A stretch of DNA of 60,952 nt from an uncultured Hyphomicrobiales bacterium (GTDB lineage: Bacteria; Pseudomonadota; Alphaproteobacteria; Rhizobiales; Beijerinckiaceae): contig CAIYZJ010000050.1 in assembly GCA_903930675.1 (NCBI GenBank), positions 1 through 60,952 of the forward strand, read 5' to 3'. The notes beneath the pieces are model-generated. The model saw nothing but the letters and a program-made list of their open reading frames with translations. It was not told where the DNA came from and made no database searches. Shown one piece after another: positions 26,237-35,224 of this stretch (position 1 is the stretch's first letter; every line of letters starts with the position of its first letter). A program made the position numbers and the translations under genes.

Positions 26237-27961
26237 ATGAGAGTTTTATCCGAACGGAACCGGGCTGTTCCCGACACAAGCAAGCGCAACATGGTGCGGC
26301 AGGTATTTGCCGCCAGCGTGATGCTGTCGGCAACCTGTCTGGGCATTGAGGGCCTCGGCAATGCCGAAGCCAACGGGGAAACGCGCGCGCTGACCATCCA
26401 GCACATGCACACGCATGAAACGGCGACCATCACCTATAAATCCGGCGGACAATTCACCCGCGACGGTCTCGACAAGCTCAACTGGATGCTGCGTGACTGG
26501 CGGCGTGACGAACCGATTGCCATGGATCCGCGCCTGTTCGACGTGGTGTGGGAAGCCACACGTGCCACCGGCAGTTCGGGTCCGATCCATGTCGTCTCGG
26601 GCTACCGCTCGTCCACCACCAATGCAATGCTGCGCCAGCGCTCCAATCCGGTCGCCAAAAACTCCCAGCACATGCTCGGCAAAGCGATGGACTTCTATCT
26701 GACCGATGTCACGATGGACAAAGTGCGCGATGTCGGCATGCGCATGCAGCGCGGCGGGGTCGGCTATTATCCTTCCAGCTATACACCCTTCGTGCATCTG
26801 GATGTCGGAAGCGTGCGCCATTGGCCGCGCATGAGCCATGACCAGCTGGCGCGCTTGTTCCCCGATGGCAAAACCGTCCATGTCGGCACCGACGGCAAGC
26901 AATTCCCGCGTTATGCCGAAGCCTATAATGAAGTGATCGCGGCAGGCGGCTCGGTCGGCGGCTATAGCGGTGACGGCGAGGAAACCGCGATTGCCGATTC
27001 CTCGAGCGGATCGGGCAAAGGCTTCTTCGCCTGGCTGTTCGGCGTTTCGGACGAGGATAACGGCTCAACCAAGAACCGCCGCAACACCACGACCGCGCGG
27101 CGCGGTTCGGGCTCCGATGCGCCTGTTCGCCAGGCTGATTACAACGACACCTCGCCGATTGCCGCCTTGCAGCAATATGAAGCCGCCCAGACTGCCGCTG
27201 CCACCGTGCCAAGCCGTTATCGTGGCCAGAGCATAGCCTCCAATTCGGCAGAAGATCGCGGCGTGAGCGCAACAGCCCCGCGTCCGGCACCTGTCGAAAA
27301 AGTACCGCCGATTCCGGCTGTGGCGCAGGCGGAACTGCGTCCGGTCACCCAGCCGCTTGATCGTTCCCCCAATGCGCTGGCTGTCTCGAGCGGCCCGCAA
27401 CTGGTCTGGCAGAACGGCCCGACTCCGCTGCCGCCGCAAGGCCGCGGCAATGCGACCCCGATTGTGGTGGCGACCAGTTTCTCGTCACTGGCCGGCTATA
27501 AGCGCGTCGATGTGCCGATGCCGCCGCAAGGCCGCAACAGTGTCAGCATCAATCTGGCTAGCGCCACCAACGCGCCGGCGAAATCCGAACCTGTCGTGAC
27601 GGCCGCAGTCCGCGGCCCCAACGGCCTGCCTGCTGTGATCACCGGCAACAAAGCCGCCTATGAAGGCCCCGCGCTGGCTTATGTCGACAATGGTGCAGGC
27701 AGAACGGCTCTTGCACCGATGCCGCAGGCGCGTCCGCCCGAATTCGGCAAAGCCCCGCAAAAGCAGGTGGCGTCCAAACAGCCTGAAACCAAGGCGAAAG
27801 ACACGCCGAATGCCGGGCAGAAAACCGCCGCCAAAATAACGGCCCATGGACCGGCTTCGGTCGGCGGGGCAAAGGATGACCCTCAGACCACAGCCACGCT
27901 GTCGTCCGGCTTCAAGCCTGTCGCGGCACAACCCGCGCCGTCAGGTTTCACCGTGCGTTAA
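26237..27961 (+). CDS. DUF882 (YcbK/M15-like) peptidase-like protein with long low-complexity tail
   Basis: A 574-residue exported protein. After a signal segment (about 1-45) comes a DUF882/peptidase M15-type domain (about 50-215) with the putative zinc ligands in SQHMLGKAMDFY (His and Asp) and FVHLDVG (His). The remaining 350 residues are low complexity, rich in Ala, Pro, Gln and Ser, with repeated PPQGR units and many basic residues toward the end. E. coli YcbK has only the catalytic domain. The gene follows the L,D-transpeptidase by 92 bp on the same strand, as ycbB-ycbK do in E. coli, which points to cell-wall remodelling. Confidence 0.88.
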   Translation: MRVLSERNRAVPDTSKRNMVRQVFAASVMLSATCLGIEGLGNAEANGETRALTIQHMHTHETATITYKSGGQFTRDGLDKLNWMLRDWRRDEPIAMDPRLFDVVWEATRATGSSGPIHVVSGYRSSTTNAMLRQRSNPVAKNSQHMLGKAMDFYLTDVTMDKVRDVGMRMQRGGVGYYPSSYTPFVHLDVGSVRHWPRMSHDQLARLFPDGKTVHVGTDGKQFPRYAEAYNEVIAAGGSVGGYSGDGEETAIADSSSGSGKGFFAWLFGVSDEDNGSTKNRRNTTTARRGSGSDAPVRQADYNDTSPIAALQQYEAAQTAAATVPSRYRGQSIASNSAEDRGVSATAPRPAPVEKVPPIPAVAQAELRPVTQPLDRSPNALAVSSGPQLVWQNGPTPLPPQGRGNATPIVVATSFSSLAGYKRVDVPMPPQGRNSVSINLASATNAPAKSEPVVTAAVRGPNGLPAVITGNKAAYEGPALAYVDNGAGRTALAPMPQARPPEFGKAPQKQVASKQPETKAKDTPNAGQKTAAKITAHGPASVGGAKDDPQTTATLSSGFKPVAAQPAPSGFTVR

Positions 27962-27968
27962 TACCGGC

Positions 27969-28211
27969 TCAGGCCTGCATACCCAGCGCTTGCATGTAAA
28001 GCTCCAGAATGGCTTCTTCTTCCTGCCGTTCCGCATGGTTTTTCTTGCGGATGCCCACGACCTTGCGCAGGATTTTGGTATCGAAACCGTTGGCCTTGGC
28101 TTCGGAATAGACATCGCGGATATCGCTGGCCAAGGCCGATTTTTCTTCTTCAAGCCGTTCGATGCGTTCGATCAACGCCTTCAGCTCGTCGGCGGCAACA
28201 GATGTTTGCAT
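27969..28211 (-). CDS. gapR: Nucleoid protein GapR (DUF2312)
   Basis: Chromosome-structuring protein that clamps overtwisted DNA, 80 residues. The whole protein matches DUF2312: an N-terminal coiled coil ([21 protein letters not shown]), then [28 protein letters not shown], and a C-terminal helix [14 protein letters not shown]. Basic residues in the [14 protein letters not shown] part contact DNA in Caulobacter GapR, where it is essential. It converges with the DUF882 gene, 7 bp apart, and diverges from the EamA transporter gene. Confidence 0.96.
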   Translation of the reverse strand: MQTSVAADELKALIERIERLEEEKSALASDIRDVYSEAKANGFDTKILRKVVGIRKKNHAERQEEEAILELYMQALGMQA

Positions 28212-28435
28212 GGTTGGACCCTTTCAGGCATCTTCGGGTGGACATGGATTGTTGCCCCTGTCTCCAACAGCGCAGGCTCAGGGTCAAGACAAAGCACGCG
28301 CCAGCCCCCAGAGGCCTGTGGACGACGTCACAATTGCTCGAAATCCCTCTCCGACTTGCGATCCCGACAGATGACGCCTGTGGACACTTGGTCTAAATAC
28401 AGTCCACCCGTTCCAATCAAGCAGAACCCCGCCTG

Positions 28436-29371
28436 ATGACCCATCCCGCCTCTCCGGTCTCCCCGCCCGCCTCCTATCCGAGGTCTGCCTATGCGGCTTT
28501 GCTGTTCGGGGCGTGCGGCATGGGCATGTCGCCGATGTTCGTGCGCTTTGCCGCGGAAGCAGGCGTCGGGCCCTATGCCTCGGCCTTCTGGCGGGTGTTT
28601 CTGGCCCTGCCGTTTTTGTGGGTCTGGGCGCGGATCGAGGAGGGCGGCGGATCCGCCAAGCCGACCTTCCACAAACCGATGATCTGGGCGGGCCTGTTGT
28701 TCAGCTGCGATCTGTTTTTCTGGCATCTGTCGATTTTGCGTACCAGCATTGCCAATGCGACCTTTCTGAGCACCACCGCACCGGTCTGGGTGCTGCTGGT
28801 GTCTGTGGTTGTGCTGAAGCAAAAGGCCAAGCCCGCCACACTGGGCGGTCTGGCCCTGTGCCTCTTGGGCGGCAGTTCGCTGATCGGCGATACCTTGTCG
28901 CTGGCACCCGAACGGCTCATGGGAGATCTGTTCGGGCTGATGACCGCGGTGTTTTTCGGTCTCTACTTCTTCGGCATCAAATATGCGCGCGATCTGTCGG
29001 GGGCGGGACGGTCGACCTTTGCCGCCAGCGCGGTTGCCGCGATGGTGCTGCTGGTGGTCGCACTGGCCACGCAAGACCAGCTGCTCCCTTCGACGCTGAA
29101 AGGGGCGGCTTCGCTGTTGTTGATGGCGATGATCTCGCAAGCGCTCGGACAGGGCTTGCTGAGCGTCGCTTTGGGCCGATTGCCGACCGTGTTCAGTGCC
29201 TTGGTGATTTTTCTGGAGGCCGTTGCCGCAGCCGCACTGGGCTGGATTGTGCTGGACGAGGCCCTCTCGCCCTTGCAATGGCTGGGTGGCGGGCTCATTC
29301 TGTGCGGCATCTTCATTGCGCGCCCGCGACACACCGACACCCATCACGAGAGCGATCATGACCGAAACTAA
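28436..29371 (+). CDS. DMT-family (EamA) transporter
   Basis: Inner-membrane metabolite exporter of the drug/metabolite superfamily, 311 residues with ten predicted helices in two EamA repeats (about 18-150 and 160-305). Second-repeat features such as ALGRLPTVFSALVIFLEAVAAAALGWIVLDE are typical. Substrate unknown. Its 3' end overlaps the glycerate kinase start by 14 bp, so the two are coupled; export of or protection from a glycerate-pathway metabolite is possible but speculative. Confidence 0.9.
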   Translation: MTHPASPVSPPASYPRSAYAALLFGACGMGMSPMFVRFAAEAGVGPYASAFWRVFLALPFLWVWARIEEGGGSAKPTFHKPMIWAGLLFSCDLFFWHLSILRTSIANATFLSTTAPVWVLLVSVVVLKQKAKPATLGGLALCLLGGSSLIGDTLSLAPERLMGDLFGLMTAVFFGLYFFGIKYARDLSGAGRSTFAASAVAAMVLLVVALATQDQLLPSTLKGAASLLLMAMISQALGQGLLSVALGRLPTVFSALVIFLEAVAAAALGWIVLDEALSPLQWLGGGLILCGIFIARPRHTDTHHESDHDRN

Positions 29372-30641
29372 ACCCTTTCTGGACGCGCTCTATCAGGCAG
29401 CAGTGACTTCGGCTTTGCCAAGCCATTGTCTGATCCCGCATCTGCCCGCCCCGCCCACACACGGGCGCATCATCATTCTGGCGGGCGGCAAGGCGGCGGG
29501 CAGCATGAGTCTGGCCGCCGAGCATTATTATCGCGGGGTCTACAAACTCGGCCCCGATCAATTGACCGGCATTGCCGTGACCCGTCAGGGCTATGGCGAA
29601 CCGACCGAACTGATCCGGATGATCGAGGCAGGCCATCCCGTCCCCGATCAGGCGGGTCTGGACGGCACGCAAAGCGTGATGGAACTGGCCCGTCAGGCCA
29701 CCAGGGACGATCTGGTGCTGGTGCTGTTGTCGGGTGGTGGCTCGGCCAACTGGATTGCACCGGCCAGCGGGCTGACATTGGCCGACAAACAGGCCGTGAC
29801 ACGCGCCATGCTGCGTTCGGGCGCACCGATTGATGCGATCAACACCGTGCGCAAGCGCTTGTCGGCGATCAAGGGTGGTCGGCTGGCCGTGCTGGCCTCT
29901 CCCGCGCCGATGCTGACTTTGGCCATTTCCGATGTGCCCGGTGATGATCCCACCCATATCGCCTCCGGCCCGACCGTGCCCGATCCGACCTCGCGCGGGG
30001 ATGCACTGGATATCTTGCAACGCTATCACGTCACCCTGCCCGAAGCCGCGCAACGCCTGCTGGATGATCCGGCCAACGAGACCCCGCGGGCCGACCATCC
30101 CGCCTTTGCCAATGCCCGTTTCACGCTGGTGGCGCGTCCCTCCGACGGGGTGGAAGCGGCCAGCCGTCTGGCGCAAGCGGCCGGATACGAGGTCCTGTCA
30201 CTGGGGGCGGATCTCGAGGGCGAAGCCCGCGAGGTGGCACGCGACCATGCCGCACTGGCGCTTGAGGCCGCACGAGCGGGCCGCAAACTGGCCATCCTGT
30301 CGGGCGGTGAATTGACCGTGACGATGACCGGCACCGGACGCGGCGGACCGGGGCAGGAATATGCTCTGGCCCTGATGATCGCTCTGGGTGGCCATCCCGC
30401 GATTGCGGCGGTTGCGGGCGATACCGACGGGACAGACGGCGGCGGCGGCAATCCCGATGATCCGGCAGGCGCGTTCGTGTTCCCCGATTCCCTTGCACGC
30501 GCCAAAGCCATGGGGCTAGACCCCGAAGCCTTTCTTGCCGATAATGATTCCACGGGCTTTTTCGAGGGATTGGGCGATTTGCTGACCCCCGGCCCGACCG
30601 GCACCAACATCAACGATATCAGGGTGATCCTGATTGGCTGA
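29358..30641 (+). CDS. Glycerate 2-kinase (type II, MOFRL family)
   Basis: Phosphorylates D-glycerate to 2-phosphoglycerate in glyoxylate, serine or tartrate use. The 427-residue protein has the N-terminal GCKR-like glycerate kinase domain (ILAGGKAAGSM, then LVLLSGGGSANW and SDVPGDDPTHIASGPT) and the C-terminal MOFRL domain (GGELTVTMTGTGRGGPGQEYAL, AGDTDGTDGGGGN). Length fits the class. ATG 29358 lies inside the end of the EamA gene. Upstream in-frame starts from 29223 are inside that gene and rejected. Confidence 0.94.
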   Translation: MTETKPFLDALYQAAVTSALPSHCLIPHLPAPPTHGRIIILAGGKAAGSMSLAAEHYYRGVYKLGPDQLTGIAVTRQGYGEPTELIRMIEAGHPVPDQAGLDGTQSVMELARQATRDDLVLVLLSGGGSANWIAPASGLTLADKQAVTRAMLRSGAPIDAINTVRKRLSAIKGGRLAVLASPAPMLTLAISDVPGDDPTHIASGPTVPDPTSRGDALDILQRYHVTLPEAAQRLLDDPANETPRADHPAFANARFTLVARPSDGVEAASRLAQAAGYEVLSLGADLEGEAREVARDHAALALEAARAGRKLAILSGGELTVTMTGTGRGGPGQEYALALMIALGGHPAIAAVAGDTDGTDGGGGNPDDPAGAFVFPDSLARAKAMGLDPEAFLADNDSTGFFEGLGDLLTPGPTGTNINDIRVILIG

Positions 30642-30669
30642 AGCCGCGAGATGGTCTAGACTTGAACCC

Positions 30670-31107
30670 ATGAGAGCGTTTCGTTTGATCTCGATCCTGT
30701 GTGGCTTGATGCTGGGTGGCGTATGGGCCGACCCCGCCGCAGCCGATCTGCGCGTGTGCAACAACACACCGAGCCGCGTCGGCGTCGCATTGGGCTATCG
30801 CGACAGTCAGGGCTGGGTCAGCGAAGGCTGGTATCTGTTGAAAGCCAACAGCTGTGAAATCCTGCTCAAAGATGACCTGATCGCGCGTTATTATTACATT
30901 TATGCGCAAGATTATGATCGCGGCGGCGAATGGACAGGCCGCACGCCGATGTGCACGCGTGACAAGGAATTCCAGATTCGCGGCATCGACGAATGTCTGG
31001 CACGCGGCTTTGACCGCACCCGCTTTTTCGAGATCGACAGCGGCGAACAAAAGAGTTGGACCGTTCAACTGGGCGAGCCCGAACGCACTGCCATTTCGCC
31101 GAAATAG
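30670..31107 (+). CDS. DUF1036 family secreted protein
   Basis: A 145-residue exported protein of DUF1036, typical of alphaproteobacteria and without known function. A signal peptide spans about 1-26 (LISILCGLMLGGVWADPAAA). The mature domain begins DLRVCNNTPSRVGVALGYRDSQGWVSEGWY and has four cysteines (NNT-flanking Cys, NSCEIL, MCTRD, ECLARG) that may form disulfides. The start at 30670 places the signal peptide at the N-terminus; 30634 would add 12 residues. It lies between the glycerate kinase and chromate transporter genes on the same strand. Confidence 0.88.
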   Translation: MRAFRLISILCGLMLGGVWADPAAADLRVCNNTPSRVGVALGYRDSQGWVSEGWYLLKANSCEILLKDDLIARYYYIYAQDYDRGGEWTGRTPMCTRDKEFQIRGIDECLARGFDRTRFFEIDSGEQKSWTVQLGEPERTAISPK

Positions 31108-31142
31108 TCTGGCTGTCTAAAACCGATACAGGATCCGGCACC

Positions 31143-32534
31143 ATGGCACTGGCGCAAGACAGCCCGAACACACCGGATCAAGCAGGCCTTGAACAAGCCA
31201 ATCCCGCTTTGCCTCCATTCGGACAGGCCGCTTTATTGTGGCTGAAAATCGGCTGTCTGTCGTTTGGCGGTCCGGCAGGGCAAATCGCCATGCTGCATCA
31301 CGAAGTGGTCGATCAACGCCGCTGGATCAGCAACAGGCGGTTTTTGCATGCGCTCAATTTCTGCTCGCTGCTGCCCGGCCCCGAAGCGCAACAACTGGCG
31401 ACCTATCTGGGCTGGCTGATGCACGGGGCCAAAGGCGGGCTGGTGGCCGGTGGCCTGTTCGTGATCCCCGGCGCCATCGTGATGATGGGGCTGTCGGCGG
31501 TCTATGCGCTCTATGGCGAAGTGCCGCTGATTGCCTCGCTGTTTTTCGGGCTGAAATGCGCTGTGCTGGTGATGGTGGTCGAAGCCCTTTTGCGGGTGGC
31601 CAAGCGCGCCTTGAAGGGGCCGAATGCCTATCTGTTGGCAGCAATGGCCTTTCTGGCTTTGTTTGCGCTTGGCCTGCCGTTTCCGCTCGTCGTGCTGCTG
31701 GCGGGATGCTGGGGCTTGGTTGCCCCCCGTGCCTTCAAGGCCGCCAGCCACGGCGAGGCAGACAAGGGCGACGGGGCGCTGTTGGACCGGTTGATGCGGC
31801 ATGATCCCGATCATGCGAAAAATCTGGCCCGCAGTGCCTATCGGGCAGGCCTGATCGCCTTGGTTTTGTGGGCGGTGCCGCTGATCCTGCTGCTGCCGCA
31901 AGGCGGCGTGTTTGCCGATATCGGCTGGTTCTTCTCGAAAATGGCCGTGGTGACTTTTGGCGGGGCCTATGCGGTGCTGGCCTATGTCGCGCAAGAAGCC
32001 GTCAATCTCTATCACTGGCTGTCACCGAGTGAAATGCTCGCCGGATTGGGCCTGGCCGAAACAACTCCCGGCCCGCTGATTCTGGTCTTGCAATTTGTCG
32101 GCTTTCTCGCCGGTTTCAGGGCCGAGACGGTCTTTCAGGGCTTATGGGGCGGCGTGATTGGTGGCTTGTTGACCCTGTGGGTGACCTTTACCCCCTGCTT
32201 TGCCTTCGTGTTTTTGGGCGCGCCGATGATCGAAAAAGCCCAGAACAACCCCCGCCTCACCGGCGCACTGGCTGCCATTACCTGTGCGGTGGTCGGCGTG
32301 ATTGCCAATCTGGCGCTGTGGTTCGGTTTGCGGGTGCTGTTTGGCGAGATGGCCTTGAGGCAATGGGGTTCTGTGTCGTTCGAATGGCCCGTTCTTGCCA
32401 GTCTCAACCCCGCAGCCTTGCTGATCGGCGTGCTCGCCGCTGCCGGTCTGTTCGGTTTCAGGCTCGGCATTGTGCGGACACTGGCGCTGTGCAGCCTGAC
32501 AGGCCTTGCGCTGCATCTGGCCTCGGTGATCTGA
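31143..32534 (+). CDS. chrA: Chromate efflux transporter (CHR family, long form)
   Basis: Membrane transporter that exports chromate in characterised members, 463 residues with two homologous CHR halves (about 25-190 and 245-450). The first half carries the signature LSFGGPAGQIAMLHHEVVDQRRWI and FCSLLPGPEAQQLATYLG; the second has VVTFGGAYAVLAYV and GLAETTPGPLILVLQFVG. Both halves contain the FGG and PGP motifs of the family. Chromate itself may not be the natural substrate. Converges with the isochorismatase-like gene, 3 bp apart. Confidence 0.94.
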   Translation: MALAQDSPNTPDQAGLEQANPALPPFGQAALLWLKIGCLSFGGPAGQIAMLHHEVVDQRRWISNRRFLHALNFCSLLPGPEAQQLATYLGWLMHGAKGGLVAGGLFVIPGAIVMMGLSAVYALYGEVPLIASLFFGLKCAVLVMVVEALLRVAKRALKGPNAYLLAAMAFLALFALGLPFPLVVLLAGCWGLVAPRAFKAASHGEADKGDGALLDRLMRHDPDHAKNLARSAYRAGLIALVLWAVPLILLLPQGGVFADIGWFFSKMAVVTFGGAYAVLAYVAQEAVNLYHWLSPSEMLAGLGLAETTPGPLILVLQFVGFLAGFRAETVFQGLWGGVIGGLLTLWVTFTPCFAFVFLGAPMIEKAQNNPRLTGALAAITCAVVGVIANLALWFGLRVLFGEMALRQWGSVSFEWPVLASLNPAALLIGVLAAAGLFGFRLGIVRTLALCSLTGLALHLASVI

Positions 32535-32537
32535 TAT

Positions 32538-33152
32538 TCAGGCCGATGCGACCGCCTGCAACGCCTCGTCGATGCTCATGACCGGAGCAACGGGGCGCAG
32601 CGCGTCAATCGCTGTGCGGTGGGTCTCGGGCGAGAAGGCCGCGCAGCCGTCTTCGAGCACCCGCACATCGAAATCGCGTACATGCGCATCGCGCACGGTG
32701 GAGGCAACGCCGCCATTGGTGACAATGCCGCAGACAAGCAAGGTCTCGATACCGGCCTTGCGCAGCACCCATTCCATCCGCGTCATGTAGAAGGCCGAAT
32801 AGGCGACCTTCTCGACGGTCAGATCGGCCGGTTGCAGCACATCGACCAGCTGATGCCCCCAGCCACCGGGGCAGAAATCGCCTTTGCCGAGAAACGGCCG
32901 CAACTGTTTCAAATGCGGCGAGATGATCGGCTCCCCGCCTTTGGCGGGCACCAGAGTGAACTGGGTTGAAATCACCCAGCCCCCTTTGGCCCGCAAAGCC
33001 TGTGCCAGCGGCAGAATGTTTTGCGGCAAGGCGGCAATCGCAGGGGCCGATTGTCCGGCACGGCCATATGCCCCTTTCGGATCGAGAAAGTCGTTTTGCA
33101 GATCGACGATCAGCAGGCCCGTGCGGGCGCAATCAAAGTGTGACGGGTTCAT
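32538..33152 (-). CDS. Isochorismatase-like hydrolase lacking the catalytic Cys
   Basis: A 204-residue Rossmann-like hydrolase of the isochorismatase superfamily, last gene of a four-gene operon. Asp17 (IVDLQNDF) and Lys115 (VEKVAYSAF) of the triad are present. The loop normally reading T-x-x-C-V-x-x-T is TNGGVAST, placing Gly148 where amidases such as nicotinamidase, N-carbamoylsarcosine amidase or maleamate amidase carry the nucleophilic Cys. It may follow a Cys-independent mechanism like true isochorismatases, or depend on a different residue. Start overlaps the hyuA stop (ATGA). Likely acts on the product of HyuAB. Confidence 0.82.
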   Translation of the reverse strand: MNPSHFDCARTGLLIVDLQNDFLDPKGAYGRAGQSAPAIAALPQNILPLAQALRAKGGWVISTQFTLVPAKGGEPIISPHLKQLRPFLGKGDFCPGGWGHQLVDVLQPADLTVEKVAYSAFYMTRMEWVLRKAGIETLLVCGIVTNGGVASTVRDAHVRDFDVRVLEDGCAAFSPETHRTAIDALRPVAPVMSIDEALQAVASA

Positions 33153-35224
33153 ACTGTCCTCTCGATCACCACATTGCCGAAAGCATCGACCCGCGCCGAC
33201 AGATGCGGATCGACCACCGTGGTGGCATCCGCCTGTTCCAATATCGCCGGACCCTTGATCACCGTGCCGACCGGCAGATCGAGCCGCGACCAGACGCTGG
33301 TCTCGTGCCACGCCCCGCCAAACCAGACCTGACGCGGTTCGCGGCGTGCGCTGTCGAGCGTCGTCCCCTCGCGCGGCGCCAGCGAGGCCAGATCGAAAGC
33401 CGGACGACGCCCGATGGCCGCAGTCCGCAAGGTCACGATGCGGATGGCCAAACCGGGCAACAACCGGCTGAAAGAGGTCTGATAGGCCTGCTCGAACGCC
33501 TCGCGCACCAGCGCGGCGGTCACGCCCGTGCTGTCGCCCTGCAAGGTCACGGGCAACGGCACGGAAATCGTATGGGTCTGGCCGAGATAGTGCATATCGA
33601 GCTCGTAAATCACGTCGATTGCATCAACTTCGATGCCCGCCTGCTCGACCACCGCTGTCGCCTTGCGGCCCAACCGCACCATCAGCGCATCGAATGCGGC
33701 CTCGTCGAGATCATCCACCAGCACATTGACCGTCTGCACCTCGTCATGGCGCAGATCGGCGATGACGCAGCCCAGTGCCGAGGTGATGCCGGGGAAGCGC
33801 GGCACCAAGGCCGAAGACAGCCCCACTTCATGCACCAGCGCACCGGCATGCAGTGCGCCGCCGCCGCCGAACGGCATGATGGTGAAGCGGGTCGGATCAT
33901 GCCCGCGTTCGATCGACACCAGCCGGATCGCCCCTGCCATGCGCGCATTGGCCACCCGCACAATCGCTTCGGCTGCCGCCATTACATCAATCGACAAAGG
34001 CTCGGCGACATGGCGGGCAATGGCGCGTTTGGCGGCTTCGACATCCAGCGAGGCCAGCTTGCCGCCGATCGGGCGCGCCGCATTGATACGCCCCAACACG
34101 ACATTGGCATCGGTCAGCGTCGGGCGGTCATTGCCCTGCGCGTAACAGACCGGACCGGGCACCGAGCCCGCACTTTCGGGACCGACCTGCAACATGCCGC
34201 CTTTGTCGACATGGGCAATGGAGCCGCCGCCTGCGCCGATGGTTGAAATCTCGATCATCGGCGTGCGGATCACCAGACCGAAATCAATCGTCGTCTGCGC
34301 GGCCAGTACCGACCGGCCACCGGCGATCAATGACACATCGAACGAGGTGCCGCCCAGATCGCCGGTAATGACATTGTCGAAACCCGCCGCTTTGGCAATC
34401 GCACCGGCGGCAATCACCCCCGCTGCCGGACCCGACAGGGCCGTGCGGATCGGCAAACGCCGCGCGGTTGCCGTCGACATCACGCCGCCATTCGATTGCA
34501 CGATATGGAAACTGCCTTTGAACCCGTCCCGATCCAGCGCGGATTGCAGGCGCGCCAGATAGGAGCCGACCACCGGCTGCAAATAGGCATTGAGGGCGGT
34601 GGTCGAGGCCCGCTCGAATTCGCGGATTTCGGGCAGGATTTCACTCGACGCAATCACATTGTCATTGGGCCACAGCGCGCGCACCGCCTCCACCGCCGCC
34701 TGTTCATTGGCAGCATTGGCATAGGCATTGATGAAAATCACCGCAACCGCTTCGGCCCCCTTGGCCAACAGCTCTTGGGCCGCCCCGCGCACCTGTGCGA
34801 GATCGACCGGCTGGTAGATCGCGCCATCGGCCAGCACGCGCTCGGACACTTCCAGCCGCATGTCACGATCGGCAATCGGGGTAAAATCGCCCCACAACCC
34901 CCATGTCTTGGGGCGGTCGCGGCGGCGCATTTCCAGCACGTCGCGAAAGCCGCGTGTAGTAATCACCCCGATGCGCGCGCCCTTGCGCTCCAGCAAGGCA
35001 TTGGTGCCCACCGTGGTGCCGTGCACGATGGAAGAGAAGCCGGCAATAGGCCCCAGTTTCTGCAAGCCCTCGATAAAGCCCACCGCTTCGTTGCCGCGAT
35101 TGGACGGCACTTTGGCGGTTTGGAACTGCCCCGTTTGTGCATCGAAGAAAAACAGATCGGTAAAGGTGCCACCGACATCGACTCCGATCATCGGACCGGT
35201 GATGGTTTGATCATGCGCGCTCAT
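33149..35224 (-). CDS. hyuA: Hydantoinase/oxoprolinase family protein, subunit A
   Basis: ATP-dependent cyclic-amide hydrolase subunit, 691 residues, the normal length for HyuA. The actin-like N-terminus MIGVDVGGTFTDLFFFD and the second phosphate loop GGTSFDVSLIAGG bind ATP; the central domain continues through IGAGGGSIAHVD and ERGHDPTRFTIMPFGGGGALHAG. Relatives act on N-methylhydantoin, 5-oxoproline or caprolactam, and some are carboxylases (acetone, acetophenone), so substrate is open. Start and hyuB stop share one base (TGATG), and the downstream gene overlaps by four bases: very tight coupling. Confidence 0.92.
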   Translation of the reverse strand: MSAHDQTITGPMIGVDVGGTFTDLFFFDAQTGQFQTAKVPSNRGNEAVGFIEGLQKLGPIAGFSSIVHGTTVGTNALLERKGARIGVITTRGFRDVLEMRRRDRPKTWGLWGDFTPIADRDMRLEVSERVLADGAIYQPVDLAQVRGAAQELLAKGAEAVAVIFINAYANAANEQAAVEAVRALWPNDNVIASSEILPEIREFERASTTALNAYLQPVVGSYLARLQSALDRDGFKGSFHIVQSNGGVMSTATARRLPIRTALSGPAAGVIAAGAIAKAAGFDNVITGDLGGTSFDVSLIAGGRSVLAAQTTIDFGLVIRTPMIEISTIGAGGGSIAHVDKGGMLQVGPESAGSVPGPVCYAQGNDRPTLTDANVVLGRINAARPIGGKLASLDVEAAKRAIARHVAEPLSIDVMAAAEAIVRVANARMAGAIRLVSIERGHDPTRFTIMPFGGGGALHAGALVHEVGLSSALVPRFPGITSALGCVIADLRHDEVQTVNVLVDDLDEAAFDALMVRLGRKATAVVEQAGIEVDAIDVIYELDMHYLGQTHTISVPLPVTLQGDSTGVTAALVREAFEQAYQTSFSRLLPGLAIRIVTLRTAAIGRRPAFDLASLAPREGTTLDSARREPRQVWFGGAWHETSVWSRLDLPVGTVIKGPAILEQADATTVVDPHLSARVDAFGNVVIERTV

